NCBI GenBank assembly: GCA_001972305.1
Contig: BDDD01000021.1
Span: forward strand, 248,001 to 312,000
Length of the DNA: 64,000 bases
Source of the DNA: Cephalotus follicularis
Lineage: Eukaryota; Streptophyta; Magnoliopsida; Oxalidales; Cephalotaceae
Direction of reading: 5' to 3'
The position numbers and the translations under genes were made by a program. Below, piece after piece: positions 1 to 10,384 of the stretch. Every line of letters begins with the position of its first letter. Positions within the stretch are counted from its first letter, which is position 1. The notes beneath the pieces were generated by a model. That model did not search any database. It had not been told where the DNA came from and worked only from the letters and a program-made list of their open reading frames with translations.

Positions 1-1150
1 AGTACAAAATCTCATTTCCTCAAAACTAACTTTAAACAAATTTAAATAGATACAGAAATCAGTAGAACCGTCAAAACAGAGTTAAAACAAATTTAAACAG
101 ATAGAGGGATCATTTTCCTTATCATGTACAGATATAGCTGAAAATAGCGTCATAGTATGACTATAATAGTGTGAGCATTTGAAAACATTAAAAGAAAGTT
201 CAGACATTTAAAACTTGAACAGATTTCAGAAATGAACTAAAAACCAAGTTCATTCAGATACAGAAATAAATAAGTTAAAACGTTCATACATTCAAACCAT
301 TAAAAGAACTTCAGAGTAAAAAGGTTAAAGAAAAGCGTTCCACTCACAATACAGACGAACAAGCCACACGACCGATCGCCTCCATGGTCGACCTCAACAG
401 CAGGATCCTCTGTTATACATACAATAGACAGATATATATACATATCCAACTAGACTCGACAATCAAGCAGAACTCAAGCACGCACTAAGACGTGAAATGC
501 TTTATGCAATGAAATGCGTGCAGATGTCAGAAACTATAACCAGTCAAAACGGTCAATAACAACAGAAGTTTGATAGTTCAAAACATCGTTTAAACCTCTT
601 ATTAAACACTCTTATGAAATCATTTAAAACTAGTCCAAGTGGTCGTCCAGGTTATCCAATTCGAATCGATTACAGAATTCAAGTTCTTATAGATATAACA
701 GAAACAGATACAGAAATATATAAATTCAACAGATAACATAACTAACGGACAAAAGTTCAAAGTTTACCGAAATCGGACGGAACAAAATACAGAGCCAGAA
801 TCCCGCAGGGGAACTGGAACGGATCACGCCTACGCGAAAAATGGAGTCGGAAAGCTGCAAGCGTCTTACTGAGGGCTGAGCCCATTTTATAAACTGTGCT
901 TTTCTTTACAGGGGGCATAGTCCGATAAACGAATACTATATGCCCGATTTTCGTAAAAATTTAAGAGTTATAATTATTTTCAGGTTTTTCAAGAAAGTTT
1001 TCTGTTTCCTTTATGTTTTGAAGGAATTCTCTGCATAAAAATGTATTTCTGAAATCTGTTCTGCTGAACCTACGATGTGAGTCTCTGATGGAAGGCTTGG
1101 CCTCGTAGTGGGCACAACAGATTCTAGGTGGGCTGGGTCCGGGCGTGTCA
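1..1150. repeat. Joined gypsy-type LTR fragments
   Basis: No coding potential. Bases of about 880-1150 resemble the 3' part of solo LTR S1 (compare 4428-4560): both have a CTGAGCCC stretch, a TTTCTTTACAGGGGG stretch and TAGTCCGATAAACGAAT. The piece ends in CGTGTCA at 1150, like the end of S5. Bases 1 to about 880 read on the minus strand like the middle of an LTR; for example the reverse complement of 340-410 carries GGATCCTG and GTGAGTGG blocks also found in S5 near 60395-60475. I infer two LTR pieces joined near 880 in opposite orientation, inserted in the FAR1 relic, which resumes at 1151. Confidence 0.55.
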
Positions 1151-1188
1151 TCTCCACTCTACTTTGAACAGCTTAAATATACTACGAG
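1151..1188 (-). pseudogene. FAR1-like gene fragment left of solo LTR S1
   Basis: Read on the minus strand, this 38-base piece continues the reading frame of the FAR1-like relic at 4723-5944 directly across solo LTR S1, giving the segment after the YTR motif that precedes the C-terminal part in FAR1/FRS proteins. The five bases ACGAG at 1184-1188 are repeated at 4723-4727, so they are the target-site duplication of S1. The left end is cut by LTR debris ending at 1150. The SWIM zinc-finger part expected further downstream is not in the window. Confidence 0.6.
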
Positions 1189-2504
1189 TGTAATGCCCTG
1201 GATATATGTATACATATATATAATATTATATATATACATATAATAAAATAAAATAAGACACCAAGCATTTTAACGCCTAGTGCGTCAAAAGAAAGGGAGA
1301 GACTTCGGGAGACAGGGAGCGCGAGAGAGAGAACCAGAGGGGGAGAGAGAGTTGGCGAGACGCGACGCCGAAAAGGGAGAGCACCAGTCGGAGTGCACTA
1401 CCAACGGTAAGCTTCTTCCTCCTTCCTTCGTCTCCTTTCCTTTCCTTTTCCCCGGCGTCTTGCGCCACTGTCACGCCACTGCCGTGCGTTCCACCATCGG
1501 GAACTGTCACGGGTAGAGCAGGTTTTGGTCATGAAGACTAGCTCTTCCATTTTTGGTGGCTGTTGAGGCGTTTCCTTATTAGAATCGGCCGGAATGTGAA
1601 GGCTGAGTCAACCCAGTGGGTTTGACACGATGAAGCCCATGACACGACGTTTCACGCCGAGTCACGGCGAGTTACGGCTACCAGCGGCTTGATTGAAGGA
1701 TTTTGATGTCGGTTATGGCGATTTTAGTGTTGACTGGAAGTGTTGAAGTCCGGCGAGTCGACTCAGGGAGTCGAACTCACTGCCGGCCATGACCGCTGGT
1801 TCCTCGGTGAGTCTCTGGCTGTGACGCATCAAACTGATGATTGTGTGACGTTTTTGGGTGGTTACTGGAGTTGTGGTTGACCGGCAAGTTGACTCAGTGA
1901 GTCGAACTCACTGTCGGCCGTTGACAGCTCATGTCACGGTGAGTCATGGCGGTCCCTCGGCAGATATGAATTGATCGACCAATGTGAAGTCTGTTTATGG
2001 GTGTCGCTGGAGCTAAGTGAGTTGGCCGAAAACTGGCCGAAGCTCCTATGGCGGCTGTGCTTGGTTTTCGTGCGTAGAGTATAAAGGAAACGTGTTGTTT
2101 ATGCAGTGTGAATGAAGTGATCAAGGAGAGGAGGTTCCCAAGCGATGGCGGTTCGATAGCCGGTTCAAGCTTGGAGGAGCTGACGGTTCGTCGGTTCTGC
2201 TACAGAATCCCTTGAATAGCAAGTGCAGCTGTTGTTACTGCTCTAACAGGTAGGTTATACTATTTGCATTGCATTCATGCATTTCGATGAATTATGTGAA
2301 TTGTTACTGTGTTACTGTCAGTGCGTGTTGATTGATTATTGTTATACTGTTATTGAAATTGCTACTGTTCACTGGTTATCGCACCGACTGGGAACTAGGT
2401 ATGGATATATAAACTATCTTTATTGAGATTGAAATGGATTTCATGGATTTTGGACTTAGTTCCATTGGTTTGTGAACTGTTTTGCGAACTATTGTTTCTG
2501 ATGA

Positions 2505-2670
2505 AACCGTCGACACTTTACTGCTTTCAAAACTGACCCGTCGATGTTTTCATGCCTCTAAACTGGGTAGTCGATGCTTTATACTTATGCTTTTTAAAAT
2601 CGGCGACTCTTTTGTGTGCTAAACTGAATAGTCGATACTTTACACTTTTAAACAAAACTAGTCAACGTTT
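2505..2670. repeat. GTCGA-core motif array in S1
   Basis: Within solo LTR S1 a short motif of the form RGTCGAYRCTTTA recurs about every 25-40 bases (for example near 2509, 2540, 2570, 2600, 2628 and 2657), separated by unrelated sequence. Similar arrays occur in several other LTR families in this window. Whether it is a regulatory array or another repeat is unknown. Confidence 0.5.
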
Positions 2671-3208
2671 AGTACCTTGTTTTGCGAAATGGCACTGTTT
2701 CTCACTGCTTTCAAATTCAAACTGTTTCTTCTTTACATTGATTCCATAGGAAGCCTCCCTAAGGCCTTGTATCCTCTGTGAATCATCTTTTAACATTGTT
2801 AAAGCTTTGACTCAAGTTTTCTAAGTGATTCTTGAAGAAAGTGCACCAAAAGAGTTTATGCAAACAATTTTGAAGAATGGTTAGGTTAGCTCCTTTGGGA
2901 CCTCTAGACGTGGATGAGCCCATTGGACTTCCTCTCCGTTGTTTTACAAACTCGATAGGGACCAACAAACTGCTACTGTTATTGAAACTGTTACTGTTAC
3001 TGATCCGTTACTGAAACTGTACTGAAAACTGTTTTATAACTGTTTTGACGGATGTGGATCTTACATTGATCCTTTAGGTCCCTGTCATTTCTACTGTTTA
3101 TTGTAATACTGTTACGGGTACGGATACTGTATGATTACTGTTATGACTGATACTATTTGAGACCAAACGATTCATACCCTTTATTTCTGTCATGAAGGTT
3201 ATGAATGT

Positions 3209-3410
3209 TAGACCAGACAATATAGGCTGGACCGTTGTGAACAGTCGAGACAACATAGACTGGACCGTTGTGAACAGTCAAGACAATATAGGCTGGACAG
3301 TTGTGAACAATCGAGACAATATAGGCTGGACAAATGTGAACAGTCAAGACAACATAGACTGTACCGTTGTGAACAGTCGAGACGATATGGGTTTGGACCA
3401 TTGTGAACAA
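3209..3410. repeat. 33-bp minisatellite, about six copies
   Basis: Six imperfect copies of a 33-bp unit built around GGACCGTTGTGAACAGTC and GAGACAATATAGGCT. The unit is a multiple of three, so both strands stay open here; the short open frames on either strand are a by-product and not genes. It lies in the middle of solo LTR S1. Confidence 0.85.
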
Positions 3411-3900
3411 GCCCTACTGTAAGCACTGTGTGGTCAATGTTATCTCAACCCTACTCATCTACGACTCAGAGAGTGTGTAGATAGTGGGATGGACCCATGA
3501 ATTGTTTGTCCCTATGTATGATTACTGACTGATTACTGAGTGTCTGCAGGCATATGGCCTTGGATGTGATTAGGACCAGCTAGATATACCCCGCTTAGGG
3601 ACGGTTGGTATATCAAAGCTGTCCGCAATTGTACACTGATATACTGTACTGCATTGTTACTGCCATTGCACTGTACACCATTACTATTCACTACACACTG
3701 TTATACTGAAATGCACTATTACTGTACACCGTTACTGCTCACTGTGCACTATACTGTCACTATACTGTTACTGTACTATCATTGTACCGTTACACGACAT
3801 ACTGTTACACTGTCACACTACTGTATTGATGCATACATTGCATACTGTTATAACTGTTACATACATAGCACATAGTATACCCTACATGACATTATGTCGC

Positions 3901-3932
3901 TGACCCATTTCCCCTGTGTGCGGAATGGGTCA
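3901..3932 (+). other. LTR hairpin, TGACCCATT stem
   Basis: TGACCCATT (3901-3909) is the exact reverse complement of AATGGGTCA (3924-3932), with a 14-base loop. Equivalent hairpins occur at similar positions in the 3' part of the LTRs of E1, E4 and, weaker, E2. A second small stem, CTGCC...GGCAG, follows at 4304-4320 and is also shared with E4 and E2 LTRs. The role is unknown; an RNA element in R or U5 is one possibility. Confidence 0.65.
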
Positions 3933-4722
3933 GGCTCAGACCCAGGTGATGGATCACAGTGAAATGGATCGAGATGGATGGATACTCAAGATGGATCTGG
4001 GATAGTAGTGGTGTTGGGATTGTGTTGATATTGTATATGGTTTCGTTATGATCATGTTATGGATTTACTTATAGGAATTGTAGTAAATGAGACAGGCTGA
4101 GACGGATGGATTCTCTGTAGCATATTTTGTTTTGCCATATTGTATGTGATCTTACTTATGGTACTGGATATGGGTTTACTTATAAAGAACCGTATAAAAG
4201 GGCCTTATGTTTATAGTTGTACTGTACTGATATATATAGACTTGTTATGTATAAGAGACAGATCTAAAGATCTATAGGAGATATGTTTTATTCAGCTATC
4301 GACCTGCCGACATGTGGCAGTGCTTATGATATATGTGTTGATGTATTAAACAGGTACATGCCCATCATTTGAGGCATTAGAATGACGTAATAATGAGTTA
4401 AGTTGTGATTGTTGAGGCTGAGCCCCATATATGTATACATAAATTGTTGATTCCTCCTTCGGGAGTGTGAATATATAAAATGTGTTTTTCTTTACAGGGG
4501 GTTTAGTCCGATAAACGAATGCTTCATGCCGAAATTTTGGGAGATTTTAAGAGTTAGTTTTTATTTGAATTGATTATTCCGCTGATGTTGTTTGACTTTG
4601 ATTTAAATATTTATATATTTATAGCACTTATCGGGTATGGATATGATATGATATGATTGAACGGATGGTATATATCACGCATTCGATCGTGGGGGTTTAC
4701 TCTCACGGTTCGGGGCGTGACA

Positions 4723-5944
4723 ACGAGTGTAGGTGCTACCAGCCTGCTTCTTAATTGGATGACTAGACATCAACATAGGTTCATAATTTATAGTTCTGAA
4801 GTCCTCATCCTCTTCAGCATCCCAACGACTTTTGACTACTTTGTCGTATTGTCAAAAAAAATTAGTTAGCATAGTTTTTGCATTAACATAATTATAAAAA
4901 AAAAGGCATGTATACTCTCACTTATTCCACTTGTGGTCATGCCTGCACAAAAAGTATCCTTCAAATAAGCATTCACCCAATGTTTTCGCAAATTGTACAT
5001 ATTTGCCAACCAATGCTTTTCCTCTATCCCATACTTTGTCTTCAATGCATCCCATCCCATCTCAAATTCCTCAACAGTGTTGTTGTTAATCCATTTATTA
5101 TACTCTCTCGAGAAGTCATCATGACGTGCGCGCAAGGGTTGAAGATGCTCAAGAACATGCTTGCTAATGTGCCATGCACAAAAGCGATGGCGAGCATGTG
5201 GGAAGACCTTATTGATTGCATTGCGCATTGCCCCATCTTGGCCAGTGATGATAGCCAGTAGAGGTCCATCAAACATACACCTCAAAAACTGTTCAAATAG
5301 CCACACAAATGTGTCTTCCTTCTCATCCTCCAACAAAACAACACCAAATAAAATTGATTGCCGATGATGATTGACACCAATAAACGGCGCAAATGGTAAC
5401 ATGAATTTATTTGTCTTGTAAGTCACATTGAATACTAGAACATCGACAAATTGAGAAGATGTTTATCTTGACCTCTTGTCTGCAAAAAAAAACACTCAGA
5501 AAAGATCCATCTTCTGCTTTGTCTATTGTGAAAAAAAAAAACCATCATCTGAAATTGAGTTTTCCTGAAAATGCTTGATGATCCCTTAGCATTCTCATCC
5601 TACATTGTTTTTCCTCTCAACTGCCAAATAGTTAAAACACTGTTTTGGTGTCACATTCACTTCTCCGCTAGCACTGATGACTTTCAAAGCCTTTGAAATT
5701 TGACAAGGTCTCAACCCCTCATCTTTAAGTTGTGATAATAGAGGTTTGCAAGCAAGAGTTTTCTTAATTTTTTTTGTGTGATCGTTGCTTCAAAACTTTT
5801 GATGGGGTGATACTATGATTATGGACATCGATGAACTTATCCACAATCCATTCCCCATCCTTCTTCAATTTAACCTCCAATTTTGCCATACAACCAGTTT
5901 GTGTGTCCTTGCGACGTTTTTGCACACGTATATTCTCCTTATTA
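4723..5944 (-). pseudogene. FAR1/FRS-like (MULE transposase-derived) pseudogene
   Basis: Minus-strand relic of the FAR1/FHY3 family, proteins derived from Mutator-like transposases and often acting as plant transcription factors. From right to left: part of the FAR1 DNA-binding domain (about 5780-5944, with TGCMAKLEV and HNHS blocks), a degraded linker, then the MULE domain (about 4870-5470; GVNHHRQ, FPHARHRFCAWHI, SESIHAF). The first catalytic Asp region reads NVTYKTN and the second TGQDGA, so two acidic residues expected in active MULE transposases look replaced. Frameshifts occur in poly-T runs near 4900 and 5520, with an in-frame stop near 4856. S1 splits the 3' side; E2 removes the 5' side. 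Family call is firm; whether it was a host gene or an autonomous MULE is open. Confidence 0.8.
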
Positions 5945-6387
5945 TGTCACGCCCCGAACCACGGGAGAAACCCACTGCTCGAAGCACGACAGGTTCATCC
6001 GAACAATCCATCCTCATACATTGCATAATGTCCAAAATACGCTATAATTTTAAACTTTAACACTCAATTATGCATGCAGAAACAACCATTCAAATACTTG
6101 GATAGATGAACCCAACTAATACATAGCATTTCATACATGTCTGCAGCATTGCCACAACCGGGCAGGTCGATACAACTGAATTTACAATATGTTATACAAC
6201 CAATCTCATACAAAGTAGATAGAGGAAACTGCACTACAACTAAAAGTTCTGCTCTGGAGGTCCGATCCAACTCACTTCGAAACGTCCTCTGCACTCATCC
6301 TTAAAATGTTGTGCTCATTTCGAGAATGGGTCAGCCAAACACGGCTATATAGACAATACTATATGCAACGAAGTGAACATGTATATA
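5945..6387 (-). repeat. E2 left LTR, first part
   Basis: Starts TGTCACGCCCCGAACC, the reverse complement of the GGTTCGGGGCGTGACA end seen on E1. It matches the E2 right LTR remnant from about 24568 onward (shared CAATCCATCC and CATAATGTCC stretches). E1 is inserted after 6387. It contains a weak copy of the LTR hairpin at about 6314-6333 and a TGCC/GGCA stem at about 6150-6164. Confidence 0.85.
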
Positions 6388-8998
6388 TGTAAGAGCCCTA
6401 AATATTGTAAAATGTTATTATTGGGCTTTGTAATTATTTTCCTTCCTTTTTGGGATGGGTCCGATAATTATGATGTATTTATTTGGGCCTTAATGAAATT
6501 TAATTTATGACCTTGGGCTTAAGAAATTATTTTTTTCCTCATTGGGCCAAATTTAATATGTATAGCAATTGGGCTTTAAAAGGGAAAGGAATGAAAGAAA
6601 TATAAAGTGAGGCCCAATTGGAGAGGTTGGCCCAAGCTGTGGAATGGCCATCACCGTTGAGAATTGTCTCAACAATTCTAGACCCTTCCTACAGCCATGA
6701 TAAAAGGTGGATGGGACGTGGTAAGAACACTTTTGGCCATTTCTTGCACAAAATATCTAGAGAATTCGGGAGAGACGAGAGAGTGGGAGATGTGGACAAG
6801 AGAGGCGTTGTCCATGGAGCCCCCATGTCTCCTACACTTTCTCTGGTATAAATACCAATCTCTGGGAGCAAAGCCATGTACAAGGAAGGAGGAATTGGAA
6901 AAGTAAAGGTAGCAGGCCTAGCTTCGGAGGAAATCCAGAATTCAAGAGGAAGGAAGCATCTTCATTTTCAACCTTTACCCCAGGTAGGTTACTCCATGTC
7001 TGAGTGCCTACCAGCATGTTTATGTGTGTGTTTACGTGTTTGCTCTGCGTGTTCTGTTATTGTTGCTGCCTATGAAATTGTGTCCATTTTACTGATGCTT
7101 GTGGTATGAATTATAGTGTGATTGTGTCACTATAGTATATTAGGATGTTAAAAAGGTGACCCTGGTTTGTACCCGTACCTGGGCTAAGCACGCGTCCAGC
7201 GCGTGGCCATTCCCTGCCCCATATTGTGTATCCCTGGTACGCATTAATAGTACAAAATGTGCACGTAGGCGTTATTTGCAGAGGCGATGTGAGGAAACTT
7301 GGGCTCTCCTGGCCATGCGTCCGGGCATGGCAATACGCCGAGCTCCTCGCTGGCAAATGCCCGAGCTCCCCTCGTCACCTGCGTGCCCCATGAATGTGCC
7401 CAAGAGTGTAGTATAACTCCTCTGCATGTAAACCAGAATTACGTTGAGCTCCATTCCCAACATTTGGGTGCTGGGAAAACCAGGTATAGGCTTGGCCAGT
7501 AAGCTGAAAGTGCAAGGCCCAAGCTCCCCTACCATGTCTGAGCTCCTCTGCCAACGCCGAGGGTGACGTGCTAAGACGCCCTTGTTGGACGCCGGGGGAG
7601 CCAGTGCCGAGGTGCCATGGATGATGGGGAGCCATCTCCTGAGGTGAGGACGCCTGGGAAGACAGGTGCCCGGGAAGACAGGCGCCAGGGAAGACAAGCG
7701 CGAAGATGGTATGCCAGGGCTGCCAGGGTGATACGCTAGGGAAGTGTTGGCGAGGTGTTCGGGTGACAGAGGAGTGTGCCAGGGATGTTGTGGTAGTATA
7801 CCAGAGGTGCCGTGATGACTTGCCATGCATGCCAGAGTAACGCACCAGGGGTACCATTGGCCAGAGGTAAAGCACCATGTACGAGAGCCTTTCCCTGCCA
7901 TTGCCATGCACGCAACTGAGCTGACGTTGTCCCCTGGCTAACGTTGTATGATGAAGTTTCGCTCTGCATGTGCCACGAAGAAGGGAAATGAATTTAGAGG
8001 CATGCATCCCTGGCTAAGGTAGTATGGAATAGTATGTTACTGGCCCCATGCATGCATGCGTATATGAGTTGATCCCTGGTGTATGTGTCTGTGATGAATG
8101 CTTGTCCCACAAGAGCCATGCATGCGTCAATAGTAGATACGTGTGTTATGCACGCTTTGAGGTGAACCTTGTGCATGGGAAGTGCCATGCACAACGGTGA
8201 GCCCTGGTCTGGCTTAAGAAATGGATTCAGGATGCTAAAGGAATGAAAAGGGAAATAATAAAAGGAAAGAAATGGAATTAGGAAACGGAATGTAAAAGGA
8301 AAAGACTTAGATAGATGGTCCCAGGCAGGTGAGCCCAACATGGAGAATTCCATCGAGCAGGTGAACCTAGGGGGTGAACTCCGCGAGGCTGGTGATCTCA
8401 GGCGAATCCACCAATGGTGAACTTAAGGGTGAATTCCGTCAGAGCTGGTGATCCAAAGGGTAAACCGTAGAGCAGGTGAGCAAATGGCGAATTGAGTAGA
8501 GTAGTCCGAGGACAAAGGAAGTGAATGTTATGTTATGGACTGTGGTCTGCTTTTATGGTATGGCATGCATTATTATATTATTTCTCCTCTACTTTTATTC
8601 TTTATTCCTCTGGTATGTGCCTGTATATGTGGTAATCTACACAACCCCTAGGGTTGCTGACCCATTCTTTTGAATGGGCCAGGTACAGGAACAGGTAGTA
8701 GAGGCACATCGCAGCAGCATCAAGGATAAAGATATTGTAAGTTTCTCCTCCTCGACGATGCGCTTTATGATCAGATTCGCAAGGGATAAATTATGTATTT
8801 ATTTTTATTATCTGCTGGTTTATAGCTGTGTAATTTATATGATTTGAACCGGGTCTGTATATCCACACATTAAATAAATGATTATAGTTATGATTTATTT
8901 TTTAAGTTTTAATTTTTTTTATGGTTAATGTTTATGATAATGGTACGGTTTGCCACGTGTCGAGTCATGGGGCCCAACCCACGGTTCGGGGCATGACA
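6388..8998 (+). repeat. E1 5' LTR
   Basis: Begins TGTAAGAGCCC and ends TTCGGGGCATGACA, directly followed by the primer-binding site. Compared with the 3' LTR it lacks about 135 bases near 8495 and carries about 40 extra bases near 7650-7690. The middle (7180-7990) is GC-rich and produces long open frames on the minus strand with no recognisable protein. Bases 8330-8500 hold repeats of a GGTGAACCTAAGGGTGAATT-like unit. The LTR hairpin is at 8659-8681. Confidence 0.93.
8659..8681 (+). other. LTR hairpin in E1 5' LTR
   Basis: TGACCCATTC, a 3-4 base loop, then GAATGGGCCA: a short stem-loop with one G-T type mismatch. The 3' LTR copy is at 17374-17397, ending GAATGGATCA. Position and sequence match the hairpins in S1 (3901-3932) and E4 (29665-29694). 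Just before it lies the near-palindrome CAACCCCTAGGGTTG. Confidence 0.65.
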
Positions 8999-9003
8999 AG
9001 TTT

Positions 9004-9016
9004 TAGTATCAGAGCC
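9004..9016 (+). other. E1 primer-binding site
   Basis: TAGTATCAGAGCC, five bases after the 5' LTR. Plant gypsy elements commonly carry TGGTATCAGAGC here, complementary to the 3' end of initiator methionine tRNA. The second base is G-to-A changed in this copy. It marks the start of the internal region and the plus orientation. Confidence 0.85.
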
Positions 9017-9106
9017 GTACTATTTTGGGTACGCCGGGATAAGACCCTTGGCAAGTGGAATGAAGATATATGTGTGGATATTGACCCGTTCCTTATATGA
9101 ACCATA

Positions 9107-10384
9107 ATGGAAGGACGACGAAGTAAGAACGTACGAGGTGAGAGGTCCGGGCTATCGTCTAGGCGTACCCGTTCAAATAGAGGTACCGAAGAACAAGGAG
9201 AAGTTAATGCAGCTCAAGAAGTAGAGCCTGCTGCTCTTGCCAAAGAGGAACGAAAAGGATTCATGAGGAGAATGCGGGCCATGATAAGTCAAATGCATGA
9301 ATTTCTCCAAGGACAACCGGATGAAGATGAACAACCACCTGTTGCTGTACCAGCTAGGCGTGCAGCAGAGGTTTTCAAACAGACATCAGCCGCTCGACCA
9401 GCCAGGCGGGCTGTAGCTGGAAGGAGATTAGTCGACCAACCTTCGCGATAAGAGAACCCTTTGATAGGATTCTTGAAGTTAAATCCTCCAGCCTTCACGG
9501 GAGATCCTGATGGTATATCGGCTGAGAGGTGGTTAATGCAAATGGATAAGATCTTTCGAGTCATGGACTGTTCTGACTCTCAGAAGGTTGTGTTTACAAC
9601 ATACATGTTACAAGGCGAAGCTGGACACTGGTGGAAGATGATTGAATCCCAGTGGGAGATATCCAGAATGACATATTCTTGGGATACCTTTAAATCAGAG
9701 TTTAATGACATATTCTATCCCGAGGTGGAGATCGATAAAAGAGAAACTGAATTTTTAGGCTTGACTTAGGGGGACATGACAGTGGCCCAATATGAGGCCA
9801 AGTTCATCAAGCTATCGAGGATAACTCCGTACCTGGTGAATACTGAGTTGCGAAAGGCTAAGAAGTTCCTTGCAGGACTTCGACCTGACATTCAAGAGAA
9901 GTTAGTGCCCCTACATCTACGATCCTTCTTTGAGCTGTCTAACAGGGCACGTGAAGTGGAAGCCTTGGCTCAGTGGTTCCAGAGTTTAGAGATCCAGACA
10001 GGCCAACGGAGACCTGCCCCTCCTGGTGATCAGCCAGGAAGGAGTTTTGGAAGTAGCAATAAATCCCGAATGTCCGGATATCACAGCAGTCCAAGGCAGG
10101 GTGAATCTCCCTGCAGTATTGGTAGCCCAACAGGACCTTCGAGGTTGGGAAGACAATCTCGTGGTTCTCAGCAAAGAAGACCAGGATGTGATGCAAGATG
10201 GAGGCGTCAACGAAGGACAGCTTCGCAAGGAGGTTCCTCTAGACCTGCTAGTGACGAACAGGAGTCTGTTGAACCCTGTGTACATTGTGGTCATACTAAT
10301 CATACTTATGAAGATTGCTGGTGGAAAGATGGTAGGTGTTGGACTTGTGGAGCCCCAGATTATATATCTACCCAACGTCCATAG
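9107..10384 (+). pseudogene. E1 gag (capsid and zinc knuckle), inactivated
   Basis: Gag builds the virus-like particle. The ATG at 9107 is the first in frame after the primer-binding site, and its basic, arginine-rich start fits gag. The retrotransposon gag domain runs from about 9461 to 9960 (FLKLNPPAFTG, GEAGHWW, MTVAQYEAKF). A CCHC zinc knuckle, CVHCGHTNHTYEDC, is at about 10277-10318. The frame is intact but has stops at 9449 (TAA), 9767 (TAG) and 10382 (TAG); by comparison with the conserved motif or family sequence each fits a former Gln codon. The frame continues into pol without a shift. Confidence 0.88.

Larger units (their letters stand above)
1189..4722 (+). mobile_element. Solo LTR S1 (gypsy type, 3.5 kb)
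   Basis: Starts TGTAATGCCC, ends GGGGCGTGACA, and is flanked by a perfect 5-bp duplication ACGAG (1184-1188 and 4723-4727). There are no gag or pol genes, no primer-binding site and no polypurine tract, so this is a solo LTR left by recombination between two LTRs. Its end resembles those of E1 and E2. Inside are a TA-rich start, a GTCGA-core motif array (about 2505-2670), a 33-bp minisatellite (3209-3410), a hairpin at 3901-3932 and a second one at 4304-4320. Open frames inside it are short and unlike any retrotransposon protein. Confidence 0.88.

Noticed and set aside
3209-3410. Possible CRISPR-like array or coding repeat
   Set aside because: Units are directly adjacent with no unique spacers, in a plant LTR; a 33-bp minisatellite explains it.
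4857-4910. Intron in the FAR1 relic
   Set aside because: The sequence aligns as coding with a poly-T frameshift and an in-frame stop; no convincing splice sites are needed.
7272-8353. Long minus-strand open frames in the GC-rich middle of the E1 5' LTR (up to about 210 codons)
   Set aside because: Overlapping frames on the same strand, no known domain, broken differently in the 3' LTR copy, and explained by GC-rich repeat content.
9004-9016. tRNA gene suggested by the TATCAGAGCC match
   Set aside because: Only the short primer-binding complement is present; no cloverleaf surrounds it. The same holds at 30015, 37093 and 50161.
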